Assembly (NCBI RefSeq): GCF_024494385.1
Contig: NZ_JAEVLT010000005.1
Location: forward strand, 1-64,000
Source: Bacillus sp. EB600
GTDB lineage: Bacteria > Bacillota > Bacilli > Bacillales > Cytobacillaceae
Length of the DNA: 64,000 bases
Reading direction: 5' to 3'
The position numbers and the translations under genes are program-made. Within the stretch, counting starts at the first letter, position 1, and every line of letters starts with the position of its first letter. Below are positions 9,320 to 17,747 of this stretch, piece after piece. Below the pieces are notes generated by a model. The model was not told where the DNA came from, did not search any database, and worked only from the letters and a program-made list of their open reading frames with translations.

Positions 9320-10348
9320 ATGACAACTGAAAGAGATATTTTAATAACTGAAGTAGCTTTACGTGATGGAAGCCACGCTGTTAGACATTCATATACAGTA
9401 GACCAAGTAGTTAGTGTAACAAAAGGATTAGCTGATGCAAATGTTCCTTATATCGAAGTAACACATGGTGATGGTTTAGCCGGATCTTCTTTACAATACG
9501 GTTTATCAAAAGTAAACGAAATGGAATTAATTGAAGCAGCAGCATCTGTTGCTGGAGATTCAAAAATCTCTGTTCTTTTATTACCAGGAATCGGGACTTT
9601 AACTGAATTAAAAGAAGCAGCAAGCTTAGGTGCAAAAATGGTTCGTGTTGCTACACACGTAACAGAAGCAGACGTAGCACCACAACATATCGCTATGGGA
9701 AAAGAATTAGGAATGGAAGTTGTTGGATTCCTTATGATGTCACATATGGCTCCTGTTGAGAAATTAATTGAACAAGCTAAATTAATGGAAAGCTATGGAG
9801 CAGATATTGTATATATGACTGACTCTGCAGGTTATTTTCTTCCTGAACAAGTAACTGAGCGTATCAGCGCATTAAGACAAGAACTTCAATGTGAAATTGG
9901 TTTCCATGGCCACAATAACTTGTCAATGGCAATGGCTAACTCTGTTGCAGCTATTCAAGCTGGGGCAACTCGCATTGACGGTAGTGTTCGCTGCTTCGGT
10001 GCAGGTGCTGGTAATACACAAACAGAAGCTCTTATAGCTGTTTGTGAACGTATGGGAATCAAAACAGGTATTGATTTATACAAAATTGAAGATTTAGCTG
10101 AAGAAGTTGTAGCACCACTTCTTCCGGTAACACCAACTATTACAAGAGAAGCAATCACACTTGGCTATGCAGGTGTATACTCAACATTCGCATACCATGC
10201 AAAACGTGCAGGTAAACAATTTGGAATCGATGCTCGTGATATCTTAATCGAATTAGGAAAACGTCAAGTTGTCGGCGGTCAAGAAGATATGATTATTGAC
10301 GTAGCTGCAGAACTTGCAAAAGCAAAAGGTGCAGTAGCTGCAAAATAA
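9320..10348 (+). CDS. mhpE: 4-hydroxy-2-oxovalerate aldolase, MhpE/DmpG type
   Basis: A 342-residue HMG-CoA-lyase-like TIM barrel that splits 4-hydroxy-2-oxovalerate into pyruvate and acetaldehyde. The N-terminal LRDGSHA motif (Arg15-Asp16, His19) holds the catalytic arginine, a metal ligand and the catalytic histidine; GFHGHNNLSMA supplies the other two metal-binding histidines. The C-terminal 60 residues form the helical communication domain that contacts MhpF. It lies 25 bases after mhpF in an operon ending in a clear terminator. The enzyme that makes its substrate, 2-hydroxypenta-2,4-dienoate hydratase, is not in this window. Confidence 0.95.
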   Translation: MTTERDILITEVALRDGSHAVRHSYTVDQVVSVTKGLADANVPYIEVTHGDGLAGSSLQYGLSKVNEMELIEAAASVAGDSKISVLLLPGIGTLTELKEAASLGAKMVRVATHVTEADVAPQHIAMGKELGMEVVGFLMMSHMAPVEKLIEQAKLMESYGADIVYMTDSAGYFLPEQVTERISALRQELQCEIGFHGHNNLSMAMANSVAAIQAGATRIDGSVRCFGAGAGNTQTEALIAVCERMGIKTGIDLYKIEDLAEEVVAPLLPVTPTITREAITLGYAGVYSTFAYHAKRAGKQFGIDARDILIELGKRQVVGGQEDMIIDVAAELAKAKGAVAAK

Positions 10349-10400
10349 GTAAATGAATCTCTCAAAATGGTAATATTATTTCCTTTCACTATAATTTAAG

Positions 10401-10440
10401 GGGTGAGATCGCTTAGAGCATCTCACCCTTCTTCTATTTT
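10401..10440 (+). terminator. terminator of the mhpFE operon
   Basis: GGGTGAGAT and ATCTCACCC arms (10401-10409 and 10420-10428) followed by a T-rich tract. Confidence 0.85.
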
Positions 10441-10610
10441 TCATCAATCAATCATCCCTCTTAACTTAAAACTATTAATATGTTTGAAATAATAAAATTC
10501 TTTATTTAAAATAGTAATATAAAGGAATAACTGCGCTTACAAATTATTTTAGAAAGTTTTAAACATATTACATAATTATTAAATGAAGAATAATAGGCAG
10601 GTGAGTAAGC

Positions 10611-12494
10611 ATGGAAATAAAGATCTCTGAAAATAGTTATAAAGATATTGTTGCAGATACAAATGAGCGTAAAATTTTGGCATCGGCATCAGCTTTTGGA
10701 ATTCTTCGCCAGCAATTGGTTGAGTATATTGGAATAGATCGAATCAAAGGATTTATGTTTCATTTTGGCTGGGGAATGGGCGTGGCTGATGCCAAAGAGG
10801 CTATGAAAACTGATTCCTCGTTGGAATATTTAATTAAGCAAGGACCTATTTTTCATATTACGAATGGCCATATCAGTGGGATGAACCATAACTGTGAGGT
10901 CAAACTGGATGAACAGAAAAACATTATGTCTATAAACGGAAAGGGAATTTGGGTTGATTCCTATGAAGCAGCCCAACATGTAAAATTACATGGTATTTCA
11001 AAAGTACCAGTTTGTCATACGCTTACTGGTTATGCAAGCGGTTATATGTCTACAGTTAGCGGACAGTCCTTGCTTGCGAAAGAACTAACATGTGTGGGCA
11101 AGGGAGATGCAGAGTGCAGCTGGGAAGTTAAGCCACAAAAGGATTGGAAAAGCGGCCTGCAGGATGATTTAGATTCATATAATGAAATGCCGATTGTGAA
11201 GGAATTGGAATATACGTATGAGCAATTGCTGGAGCAGCAAAATTTTGTCACTAGATTAGCCAGTTTTCAAAAAAAACTGACGGAAGAGGTATCAAACGGA
11301 AGTAACTTGCAAGAGATTGCAAATTTGGTATATGACATCGTTACCATTCCGATTATGATTGAAGATATTGACCACCGGACGATTTCGTATTCAGGTTTGC
11401 CGGAAGAAAAATATCTGGAACTAAAAGAAGATATGGAAAACTTTTTTCAAGAAAATGCCTCAAAAGACTTTTTTAATAGAAAGGAAAAGCAAAAATTACC
11501 ATTCCGTAAAAAAACCATAAAAACATCAATCCAGGAACGTTTAATAACCCCAATTCTAGTCCAAAAGGAGCTAATTGGATACTGCGAATTTATTTATGAA
11601 AACGTAGAAACGAATCAGCATGATGATGATTATTTGTTTTTAGATCGTTTCGCTAATGCGGCTTCTCTTATTCTTTTAAATGAGAAAACTAGTTTTAAGT
11701 CGTTTGAAAGAATGAAGGGAAATTTCCTTGAGCAAATCCTAGATGGCCAGTTACCCGAAACTGAAATCATCAAGCGGGCGAAATATACAGGATTAGACAT
11801 GACACAGCCTTTTTATATTACCGTTATGGAGTATATGAAGACGGAAGGTACGATCGAGGAGGAATTTCTCTTACAAGAACAAATTTTTGAAACGACCTTC
11901 CACTATTTTAATGCAAAAAAACACAATATCCTTGTCGGCCAACGTGATGGAAACATGATTTTATTCATTACCAACGAGACTTTCAAGAATAGCTCAATCA
12001 CTCTTCTGATAAATGAATTTCATGATTATATGATGAAAAAATATCCTAAGGGTCATTTTAAGTTTGGCATTAGTAATTTAGGTGAAGCTATTACGAAGGC
12101 TTCAAAAAACTACGAGGAAGCGACAATTGCCTTACGATTAACAATTGGGAAGAAAATCGTTCCATTCAATTCATTAGGAATTGTCGGTGTATTGATAGAC
12201 TCAAAAAATGTGAGCGGGATTAAAATGATTGCGGAGCAGGAGCTCGGACCTTTATATAATACAAGTGATCTAAAAACAGTTGAACTGCTTAAAACATTAT
12301 ACATTTTCTTGTTAAATGGCGGGAAACTTGAACAAACAATGATTGATCTTGCTTTATCGATGAGCGGACTGCGGCACAGAATTAAAAAGATTGAGAGTTT
12401 GCTGGAAAAAGATCTGCGCGATCCAAACGAGACACATCAATTAATCTTGATTATTAAATCATTAATTGCCATAGGAGAATTAAATATTGACTAG
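10611..12494 (+). CDS. aromatic-sensing regulator: XylR_N + V4R sensor fused to PucR-type output (paralogue 1)
   Basis: 627 residues. Residues about 15-175 resemble the effector domain of the phenol/xylene sensors XylR, DmpR and MopR. Cys135, Glu158, Cys161 and Cys169 have exactly the spacing (23, 3, 8) of the MopR zinc ligands, and Trp114 sits where MopR has its phenol-contacting Trp. A linker coiled coil (LEYTYEQLLEQQNF) and a GAF-like/CdaR-like middle follow. The end (MIDLALSMSGLRHRIKKIESLL) is a PucR-type helix-turn-helix, not the sigma-54 AAA+ module of XylR. It probably binds a phenolic effector and activates the downstream monooxygenase operon. Flanked by terminators on both sides, so it is monocistronic. 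A 10-bp inverted repeat (10476-10485 and 10561-10570) upstream could serve autoregulation. Confidence 0.85.
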   Translation: MEIKISENSYKDIVADTNERKILASASAFGILRQQLVEYIGIDRIKGFMFHFGWGMGVADAKEAMKTDSSLEYLIKQGPIFHITNGHISGMNHNCEVKLDEQKNIMSINGKGIWVDSYEAAQHVKLHGISKVPVCHTLTGYASGYMSTVSGQSLLAKELTCVGKGDAECSWEVKPQKDWKSGLQDDLDSYNEMPIVKELEYTYEQLLEQQNFVTRLASFQKKLTEEVSNGSNLQEIANLVYDIVTIPIMIEDIDHRTISYSGLPEEKYLELKEDMENFFQENASKDFFNRKEKQKLPFRKKTIKTSIQERLITPILVQKELIGYCEFIYENVETNQHDDDYLFLDRFANAASLILLNEKTSFKSFERMKGNFLEQILDGQLPETEIIKRAKYTGLDMTQPFYITVMEYMKTEGTIEEEFLLQEQIFETTFHYFNAKKHNILVGQRDGNMILFITNETFKNSSITLLINEFHDYMMKKYPKGHFKFGISNLGEAITKASKNYEEATIALRLTIGKKIVPFNSLGIVGVLIDSKNVSGIKMIAEQELGPLYNTSDLKTVELLKTLYIFLLNGGKLEQTMIDLALSMSGLRHRIKKIESLLEKDLRDPNETHQLILIIKSLIAIGELNID

Positions 12495-12511
12495 AACTAT
12501 GTAGTGGAAAC

Positions 12512-12540
12512 CTCCAGATTTGATATCTGGAGTTTTTTTT
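12512..12540 (+). terminator. terminator of sensor-regulator gene 1
   Basis: CTCCAGAT and ATCTGGAG arms with a five-base loop and eight T. Confidence 0.9.
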
Positions 12541-12669
12541 GTCGTCTAGGAAATTATAAAAAAATTACTTTTTGATAACTTCGAATGAAGTTGATCAGCT
12601 TTTGTTCCGAAACACAGCGATATTTATCACACATAAACGAATAAATTTGAAGGTTGGTTCACAAAATGG

Positions 12670-12714
12670 ACAAAAGTTTGTTATGAATAGATAAAACATG
12701 AACAATTTTTGTTC
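12670..12714 (+). promoter_or_regulatory. pair of palindromes, candidate operator for cluster A
   Basis: Within the 354-base gap before the monooxygenase gene, ACAAAAGTTTGT (12670-12681) and GAACAATTTTTGTTC (12700-12714) are each perfect inverted repeats apart from their centres. Their centres are 31.5 bp apart, three helical turns, so dimers bound there would lie on one face. The likely ligand is the sensor-regulator encoded just upstream; this is inference. No convincing sigma-A -35/-10 pair is visible nearby, consistent with an activator-dependent promoter. Confidence 0.45.
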
Positions 12715-12788
12715 TAGTCTGAATACTCAAAACAAATTACACTATTAATAAGCAATAAGTTATATAAACAAGTGATTTAAATTAGTAA

Positions 12789-12802
12789 TGAAAACGGTAT
12801 CA
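12789..12802 (+). promoter_or_regulatory. cre site (CcpA catabolite repression), perfect consensus
   Basis: TGAAAACGGTATCA matches the Bacillus cre consensus TGWAANCGNTNWCA at all 14 positions. It lies 93 bases before the monooxygenase ATG, downstream of the candidate operators, where CcpA would repress the cluster A operon during growth on preferred carbon sources. Confidence 0.75.
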
Positions 12803-12894
12803 ATCCCTTCCGTTAGACCGGTCGTAATGATGGTAATTTTTGAACAGAAGCAAGCCATAAAAGAATAACGAAATAATCAAAAGAGGGTGTAATA

Positions 12895-14097
12895 ATGGGA
12901 AACTACGCAGTAACAGAAGAAAATGTAACAATTGAACAGTTATTAGCCGGTGCAGAAAAAATTGGACAACTTGCAGAACAGGAAGCACAAGAAGCAGATA
13001 AAAATGCAACCATTTCAAAAAATGTCGTCAATCTGATTAAAGAAACAAAAATAGCCAGGATCATGATGCCAAAGGAATATGGCGGTCCACAAATTGATTT
13101 GAAAGGATTTGCAAAAATTGTTCGTAAGGTGGCTAATTATAACATTTCAGCAGCTTGGCTGACGTATCTTTATCCACTCCATAATATTCTGCCGGCATAC
13201 CTGCCAAAAAAAGGAAGAGATGAAATTTTTAATCAAGGCGGATTGATATGCGACGTATTTGCAGCAGTTGGGAAAGCAGAAAGGGATGGTGACGGATACC
13301 GTATCAGTGGTACATGGAACTTTGCAAGCGGTGTCTTATACTGTGATTGGATTGGTCTTGGTGTTGCAGTCCAATTTCCGGATTCTGATAAACCAGAGGT
13401 TTGCTTACCAATGTTAAAGGCATCTGAAGTTCAAATTGTGAAAAACTGGGATACATTTGGGCTAAGAGGCAGCGGAAGCAACCAGGTTATTGTCGATAAT
13501 GTCTATGTCCCAATGGAACGGATGCTACGGCTAGTTGCAGCAGATACAACTGGACTGCCGCCAGAGGCAGTAATCGATCCAGATGCAGAATACGATAAAC
13601 AATATCCTTTCTATCACGTACCATTTTATCCTACGTTCTATCTAGGTTTTCCATGCATGGCAATTGGTGGTGCAGAACGAATTCTTGCCGAATTTAAAAA
13701 ACTTACCGAAAAACGTGTCCGGTTAATGGATGGTGTTCGCGAAAGTGAATCACCAAGAAGTCAAAGAGTGTTAGCAGAAATGACAGCGGATTTCCATGTT
13801 GCTGATGCACTTATGGATAAATATATTACTCTCTTAGAAAACTATGAAAAAGATGGCCAGATTACAAACCGTTCGGAATTCTTTGCAATCCGTACGAAGA
13901 TTATCAAGATTTGTGTAGATATCGCTGTTAGAGCTTTGTTAACACTTGGAGGAGGAGCACTCTATAAAGGTGGTCCAATGGAATTGTTCTTAAGAGATAT
14001 TATCGGAGTAGCTACACATAAAACATCTTTATATGAGGATTCCGTTGCAGCATATGGACAGGATTTATTTGGTTTTGCAAGCGGTGTGAGAGGATAA
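12895..14097 (+). CDS. class D flavin-dependent monooxygenase, acyl-CoA dehydrogenase fold (HsaA/HpaB-like), paralogue 1
   Basis: A 400-residue protein with the acyl-CoA dehydrogenase fold, in the subgroup that hydroxylates aromatic rings with reduced flavin supplied by a separate reductase (HsaA, two-component 4-hydroxyphenylacetate and phenol hydroxylases). Seen: MMPKEYGGPQ near residue 60, SAAWLTYLYPLHN, the flavin-region motif GTWNFASGVL, WDTFGLRGSGSNQV, and the C-terminal helical bundle. It probably adds a hydroxyl ortho to a phenol group to form a catechol. The next gene is its likely reductase, and an extradiol dioxygenase follows. It is the most divergent of four paralogues here (others at 27661, 42304, 43857), so it may accept a different substrate. 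Confidence 0.85.
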   Translation: MGNYAVTEENVTIEQLLAGAEKIGQLAEQEAQEADKNATISKNVVNLIKETKIARIMMPKEYGGPQIDLKGFAKIVRKVANYNISAAWLTYLYPLHNILPAYLPKKGRDEIFNQGGLICDVFAAVGKAERDGDGYRISGTWNFASGVLYCDWIGLGVAVQFPDSDKPEVCLPMLKASEVQIVKNWDTFGLRGSGSNQVIVDNVYVPMERMLRLVAADTTGLPPEAVIDPDAEYDKQYPFYHVPFYPTFYLGFPCMAIGGAERILAEFKKLTEKRVRLMDGVRESESPRSQRVLAEMTADFHVADALMDKYITLLENYEKDGQITNRSEFFAIRTKIIKICVDIAVRALLTLGGGALYKGGPMELFLRDIIGVATHKTSLYEDSVAAYGQDLFGFASGVRG

Positions 14098-14208
14098 TAG
14101 CCTTTACTTTAAGGATTCTTCAACAGCAAAGGGGTCAGCGGCTTTTTCGATACCGGAACTGCCCCTTCAAAAAATCTTAGATTACTAGCATATCAGGAGG
14201 ATGAAACA

Positions 14209-14688
14209 ATGGATGATCGTCGATTTCGCAATGCAATGGGAAAATTCGCTACAGGGGTAACAGTAATTGCAACAGAAGTAGAAGGTGACGTGCATGGAAT
14301 GACGGCAAATGCGTTCATGTCTGTATCACTGGATCCAAAGTTAGTTGTGATTTCAATTGGGGCAAAAGCAAAAATTCTTACCAAAATTAAAGAAAGTAAT
14401 CTGTTTTCTGTTAATATTTTGGCAGCTGATCAACAGGAGCTTTCGAACATTTTTGCCGGACAACTGAAGGAACACAAGGAAGTTGTCTTTGAACGTTTAG
14501 ATGGAAAACCAGTTATTCCCGGCTCAGTTGTCCAGATTGCCTGTGAGGTTTCAGCCGAGCATGTCGAAGGTGATCATACGCTGTTTATTGGAAAAGTAAC
14601 CGATATTCATATTGAGGACGTTGAACCACTTGTTTTTTACAGTGGCCGCTATCGTTCATTAACTGAAGAACAGGCTGTCACATTGTAG
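14209..14688 (+). CDS. flavin reductase component of the two-component monooxygenase (HsaB-like), paralogue 1
   Basis: A 159-residue flavin reductase-like domain protein: FRNAMGKFATGVTVIAT, GMTANAFMSVSLDPKLVVISI and the C-terminal EGDHTLFIGKVTDI motif are typical of the family that reduces FMN or FAD with NAD(P)H and releases it to a partner oxygenase. Placed 111 bases after the monooxygenase gene, with an AGGAGG site before ATG. A paralogue with very similar sequence follows a different monooxygenase and dioxygenase at 29978, so each oxygenase set keeps its own reductase. Confidence 0.9.
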   Translation: MDDRRFRNAMGKFATGVTVIATEVEGDVHGMTANAFMSVSLDPKLVVISIGAKAKILTKIKESNLFSVNILAADQQELSNIFAGQLKEHKEVVFERLDGKPVIPGSVVQIACEVSAEHVEGDHTLFIGKVTDIHIEDVEPLVFYSGRYRSLTEEQAVTL

Positions 14689-14707
14689 ATGACAGAAAGG
14701 AGACTGT

Positions 14708-15547
14708 ATGGAAACGATTTATTTGAACCGAGAAAACTTAGGGATTTGGCAGGAAAAAGCAAAACCGAATGTGATGGCTCTTGGCTGTTTCGATGGCCTC
14801 CATACTGGGCATTGTAAAGTGATCAATACGGCTTTCGAGAAGGCAAAACAAAAAAATGTAAAATTAGCAGTGATGAGTTTCTTTCCCCATCCCAAAACAG
14901 TAGTCACAAACGGAAAAAAACAAGTTCATTATCTAATGCCCTTGTCTGAAAAAGAGGAGAAATTACGTAGCTTAGCTGTTGATACATTTTATATTGTTGA
15001 ATTTGATCAAGAATTTGCTGCGCTTTCACCAGAACAGTTTGCTGCCCAATACCTAGTTCAACTCGGTGCAGTCCATGCAGTCGCAGGGTTTGATTTTTGT
15101 TATGGATGCCGGGGTGCAGGCAATATGGATCGGTTAAACAGCGATTCAGGAGGACTTATCGATGTAACAAAAGTGGCAAAAGTGGGGTACAAGGGTGAGA
15201 AAATTAGTTCTACCTGTATTCGTGAAAGATTGTTAACGGGTAATGTCGAGGAACTGCCTCATTTTCTCGGTAACTTTTATGAAGTCCAATGTGATTGGGA
15301 TGGCGAAAAATTAAAGCCTCTTCCGTACTATACATTGCCTGCACCGGGAAGTTATGCTGTTACATTAAAAAATGAAACACAGTCCATTAAAACAGAAGTG
15401 ACTATAGAAGAAACGCCTATTGGTCCGTCACTAAAATGTACAACAGCGATTCAACCCTTTATAAAAGGGAAATTATCGATTGTCTGGCAGCGGCACCTCG
15501 AAGAAGGAAATGCCAAAACCTATAAAGAGAAAACACTAATATCATAG
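14708..15547 (+). CDS. FAD synthetase-like FMN adenylyltransferase without an intact riboflavin kinase domain, paralogue 1
   Basis: 279 residues related to the N-terminal half of bifunctional RibF. The nucleotidyltransferase signatures are present: GCFDGLHTGH (the HxGH-type ATP motif), SFFPHPKTV, and ISSTCIRERL near residue 170. After it, the riboflavin kinase domain is degenerate: the G-PTAN loop that binds ATP/Mg is missing, although TLPAPGSYAVTL still resembles a strand of that domain. Prediction: it adenylates FMN to FAD but cannot phosphorylate riboflavin. Its place between a flavin reductase and a dioxygenase suggests it supplies FAD to the pathway's many flavoenzymes. A close paralogue at 45094 also follows a monooxygenase. 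A regulatory role cannot be excluded. Confidence 0.8.
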   Translation: METIYLNRENLGIWQEKAKPNVMALGCFDGLHTGHCKVINTAFEKAKQKNVKLAVMSFFPHPKTVVTNGKKQVHYLMPLSEKEEKLRSLAVDTFYIVEFDQEFAALSPEQFAAQYLVQLGAVHAVAGFDFCYGCRGAGNMDRLNSDSGGLIDVTKVAKVGYKGEKISSTCIRERLLTGNVEELPHFLGNFYEVQCDWDGEKLKPLPYYTLPAPGSYAVTLKNETQSIKTEVTIEETPIGPSLKCTTAIQPFIKGKLSIVWQRHLEEGNAKTYKEKTLIS

Positions 15548-15604
15548 TGTTACACGATTTTGATATTGGATTTAATGACAACATTATTGAAAGGAAGTGG
15601 GAAA

Positions 15605-16588
15605 ATGGCAGAAATTATCGCAGGTGTGGCCATGTCACACAGTCCGATGATCATGACGAACCCGGAGAGTGCCGGAGAAAAAGGACAAAGGTTTATTCAA
15701 ACCACGGCCGAAATGAAGAAATGGCTTGAGGCTGCTGGCGCTGATATTTTGATATTAGTTTCCGATGACCATTTTAATAGCTATTTCTATGATCATATGC
15801 CTTCTTTTACGATTGGTATTGGCGAATGTGAAGGATGGGGAGATTGGCGGCTGCCAAAATACAAAATTCCTGTACAGCAAGACTTAGCCAAACACATCCT
15901 TCATACTGGATTAGAAAACAATATTGATTTTGCCTTTACGATGTCGATGAAGGTGGATCACGGCCATACACAAGCTATATATTTTTTAAACTCTGAATTG
16001 GAAATACCGGTCGTGCCGATCGCTGTAAATACAGCTGCACCTCCACTGCCTACAATGGACCGCTGCTTCCAATTAGGTGAAGTTTTACAAAAGGCAATTG
16101 AGTCATGGGATGCGGATAAAAAGGTAGCACTTGTCGCTTCAGGGGGAATTTCCCACTGGGTGCCAATTCCTAAAATTGAGAGTCAAAAACCAGAAGATCA
16201 ACAGTTAATTCATGTATTAAAAAATGGCCGCCAAGAAATTGATCAGCTTGACGAGTATTTAAAAACGCGTGAAACGAGGGTAACTTCGTTAGTAACCGGT
16301 CCTGTAAATGAAGAAGGGGATCGGGAGTTTTTACGGTTAGTTAAGGAAAAAGACTTTGATTCTCTTAGAAAATGGACTTCCGAATATATTGAAGAAAAAT
16401 TCGGCAACGGGGGACAGGAAATCCATAACTGGCTTGTCCTGCTTGGTGCTCTCCAAAGTTTTACACCAGATGTGGCCTTTTATGAGCCAATCCCTGAGTG
16501 GGTAACAGGTATGGCGGTGGTTCAATTTAGTCAGCCAGTTAAGGGAGAAAATGATAAGAAATCAACAGAGTTTGAAGTAAGCATGTAA
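15605..16588 (+). CDS. class III (LigB-type) extradiol ring-cleavage dioxygenase, MhpB-like, paralogue 1
   Basis: A 327-residue enzyme closely patterned on MhpB (2,3-dihydroxyphenylpropionate 1,2-dioxygenase): AMSHSPMI carries the first iron-ligand histidine (His12), SDDHFNSYFYDHMPSF the second, and MKVDHGHTQ and ASGGISHWVP the catalytic/structural histidines. The C terminus (YEPIPEWVTGMAVVQF) also matches MhpB. It opens a catechol next to its hydroxyls using Fe(II) and O2. ATG 15605 follows GGAAGTGG and equals the start of the paralogue at 39469, so the longer frame from 15560 is not used. The hydrolase for its product follows directly. The ring substituent (propionate or other) cannot be read from sequence. 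Confidence 0.9.
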   Translation: MAEIIAGVAMSHSPMIMTNPESAGEKGQRFIQTTAEMKKWLEAAGADILILVSDDHFNSYFYDHMPSFTIGIGECEGWGDWRLPKYKIPVQQDLAKHILHTGLENNIDFAFTMSMKVDHGHTQAIYFLNSELEIPVVPIAVNTAAPPLPTMDRCFQLGEVLQKAIESWDADKKVALVASGGISHWVPIPKIESQKPEDQQLIHVLKNGRQEIDQLDEYLKTRETRVTSLVTGPVNEEGDREFLRLVKEKDFDSLRKWTSEYIEEKFGNGGQEIHNWLVLLGALQSFTPDVAFYEPIPEWVTGMAVVQFSQPVKGENDKKSTEFEVSM

Positions 16589-16669
16589 GGTATGCGGAGT
16601 TTTTAATCCTTCTAGTATGTATAAAAAATGATAAATATTACTTCTATAGAAAATGAGGAGAGATGGAAT

Positions 16670-17539
16670 ATGACAATATGGTCAGAATTAGCAGATATGG
16701 AACTTAAACTTTATTATCTAAACGCAAACGGGGTAAAAACAAGAGTACTTGAAACAGGTAGCGGTGAGCCTCTCATTTTACTGCATGGTACAGGGGGACA
16801 TATTGAGGCTTATGCAAGAAATCTAAGAGGCTTAAGTGAAAACTTCCGTGTCATCGTTATTGATATGCTGGGACATGGCTATACTGAAAAACCAGACCAA
16901 CAATATGGGATCGATAGTTATAGTGATCATTTATTAGCGGTTATTCAAGCATTAGATCTATCAGATGTCTATCTTTCAGGTGAGTCATTAGGAGGCTGGG
17001 TGGCAGCATGGTTTGCAGCCTATCATCCTCAATATGTAAAAGCTTTAGTTTTAAACACTCCAGGAAATGTAAATAACAAGCCTGAAGTCATGAAAGGACT
17101 AAAGGATTCAACTTTAAAGGCCGTTCTTGAAGCCAACTATGAAAATGTAAAAACAAGACTCGAATGGTTAATGTATGACAAAAGCCAGGTAACCGATGAA
17201 TTAATTGAAACCCGCTATAAAATTTATACCCAGCCTTCTTATCAAGAAGCTGTATACAATATCGTGTGCCTTCAAAATCTTGAAGTAAGGGAAAAATACT
17301 CTTGGGATCCATCTTGGTGTAACAAGATTAATGTTCCTACCCTATTAGCATGGACAGACCATGACCCTACGTCAACTGTAGCGGAAGCCAAACCGATTCA
17401 GGATATGATTCCTAATAGTGAATTAGTTGTTATTAAGGACGCAGGTCATTGGCCGCAATGGGAAAAACCAGAAGAATTTAACAGCATCGTTACAAACTTC
17501 CTATTAAAAAAAGATGCTAAGGTTTTCTCCAATAAATAA
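16670..17539 (+). CDS. alpha/beta hydrolase, probable meta-cleavage product hydrolase (divergent)
   Basis: 289 residues with a complete alpha/beta-hydrolase triad: nucleophile Ser in SGESLGGW, Asp in TDHDPT, His in AGHWPQWE; the oxyanion motif is HGTGGH. It should cut the carbon-carbon bond of the ring-opened product from the adjacent dioxygenase, giving 2-hydroxypentadienoate plus an acid. It is less typical than the hydrolases at 25955 and 38520, which carry the classical HGSGPG motif of MhpC/DmpD, so another ester or C-C substrate is possible. ATG 16670 follows GAGGAGAG; the in-frame ATG at 16628 has no such site. Last gene before a long-stem terminator. Confidence 0.8.
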   Translation: MTIWSELADMELKLYYLNANGVKTRVLETGSGEPLILLHGTGGHIEAYARNLRGLSENFRVIVIDMLGHGYTEKPDQQYGIDSYSDHLLAVIQALDLSDVYLSGESLGGWVAAWFAAYHPQYVKALVLNTPGNVNNKPEVMKGLKDSTLKAVLEANYENVKTRLEWLMYDKSQVTDELIETRYKIYTQPSYQEAVYNIVCLQNLEVREKYSWDPSWCNKINVPTLLAWTDHDPTSTVAEAKPIQDMIPNSELVVIKDAGHWPQWEKPEEFNSIVTNFLLKKDAKVFSNK

Positions 17540-17560
17540 GGGATAGTATTATCTTAAGTT

Positions 17561-17630
17561 AAGGTACTTTTATATCGATTCTCCTGATAAACATAATGCT
17601 GAATCTTTTAAAAGTACCTTTCTTTTTTTT
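17561..17630 (+). terminator. terminator of the cluster A catabolic operon
   Basis: AAGGTACTTTTA (17561-17572) pairs perfectly with TAAAAGTACCTT (17609-17620) across a 36-base loop, followed by TCTTTTTTTT. Confidence 0.8.
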
Positions 17631-17747
17631 AAAAGTATTTTCAGAATATTACAAACATATGTTCTAGCCAGTTCCATTTTACGGAAAACTCTTGCCTTAT
17701 GCTCGATATATATTTTTTAAATTTTAAAAAAATCATGGAGGTAATTT

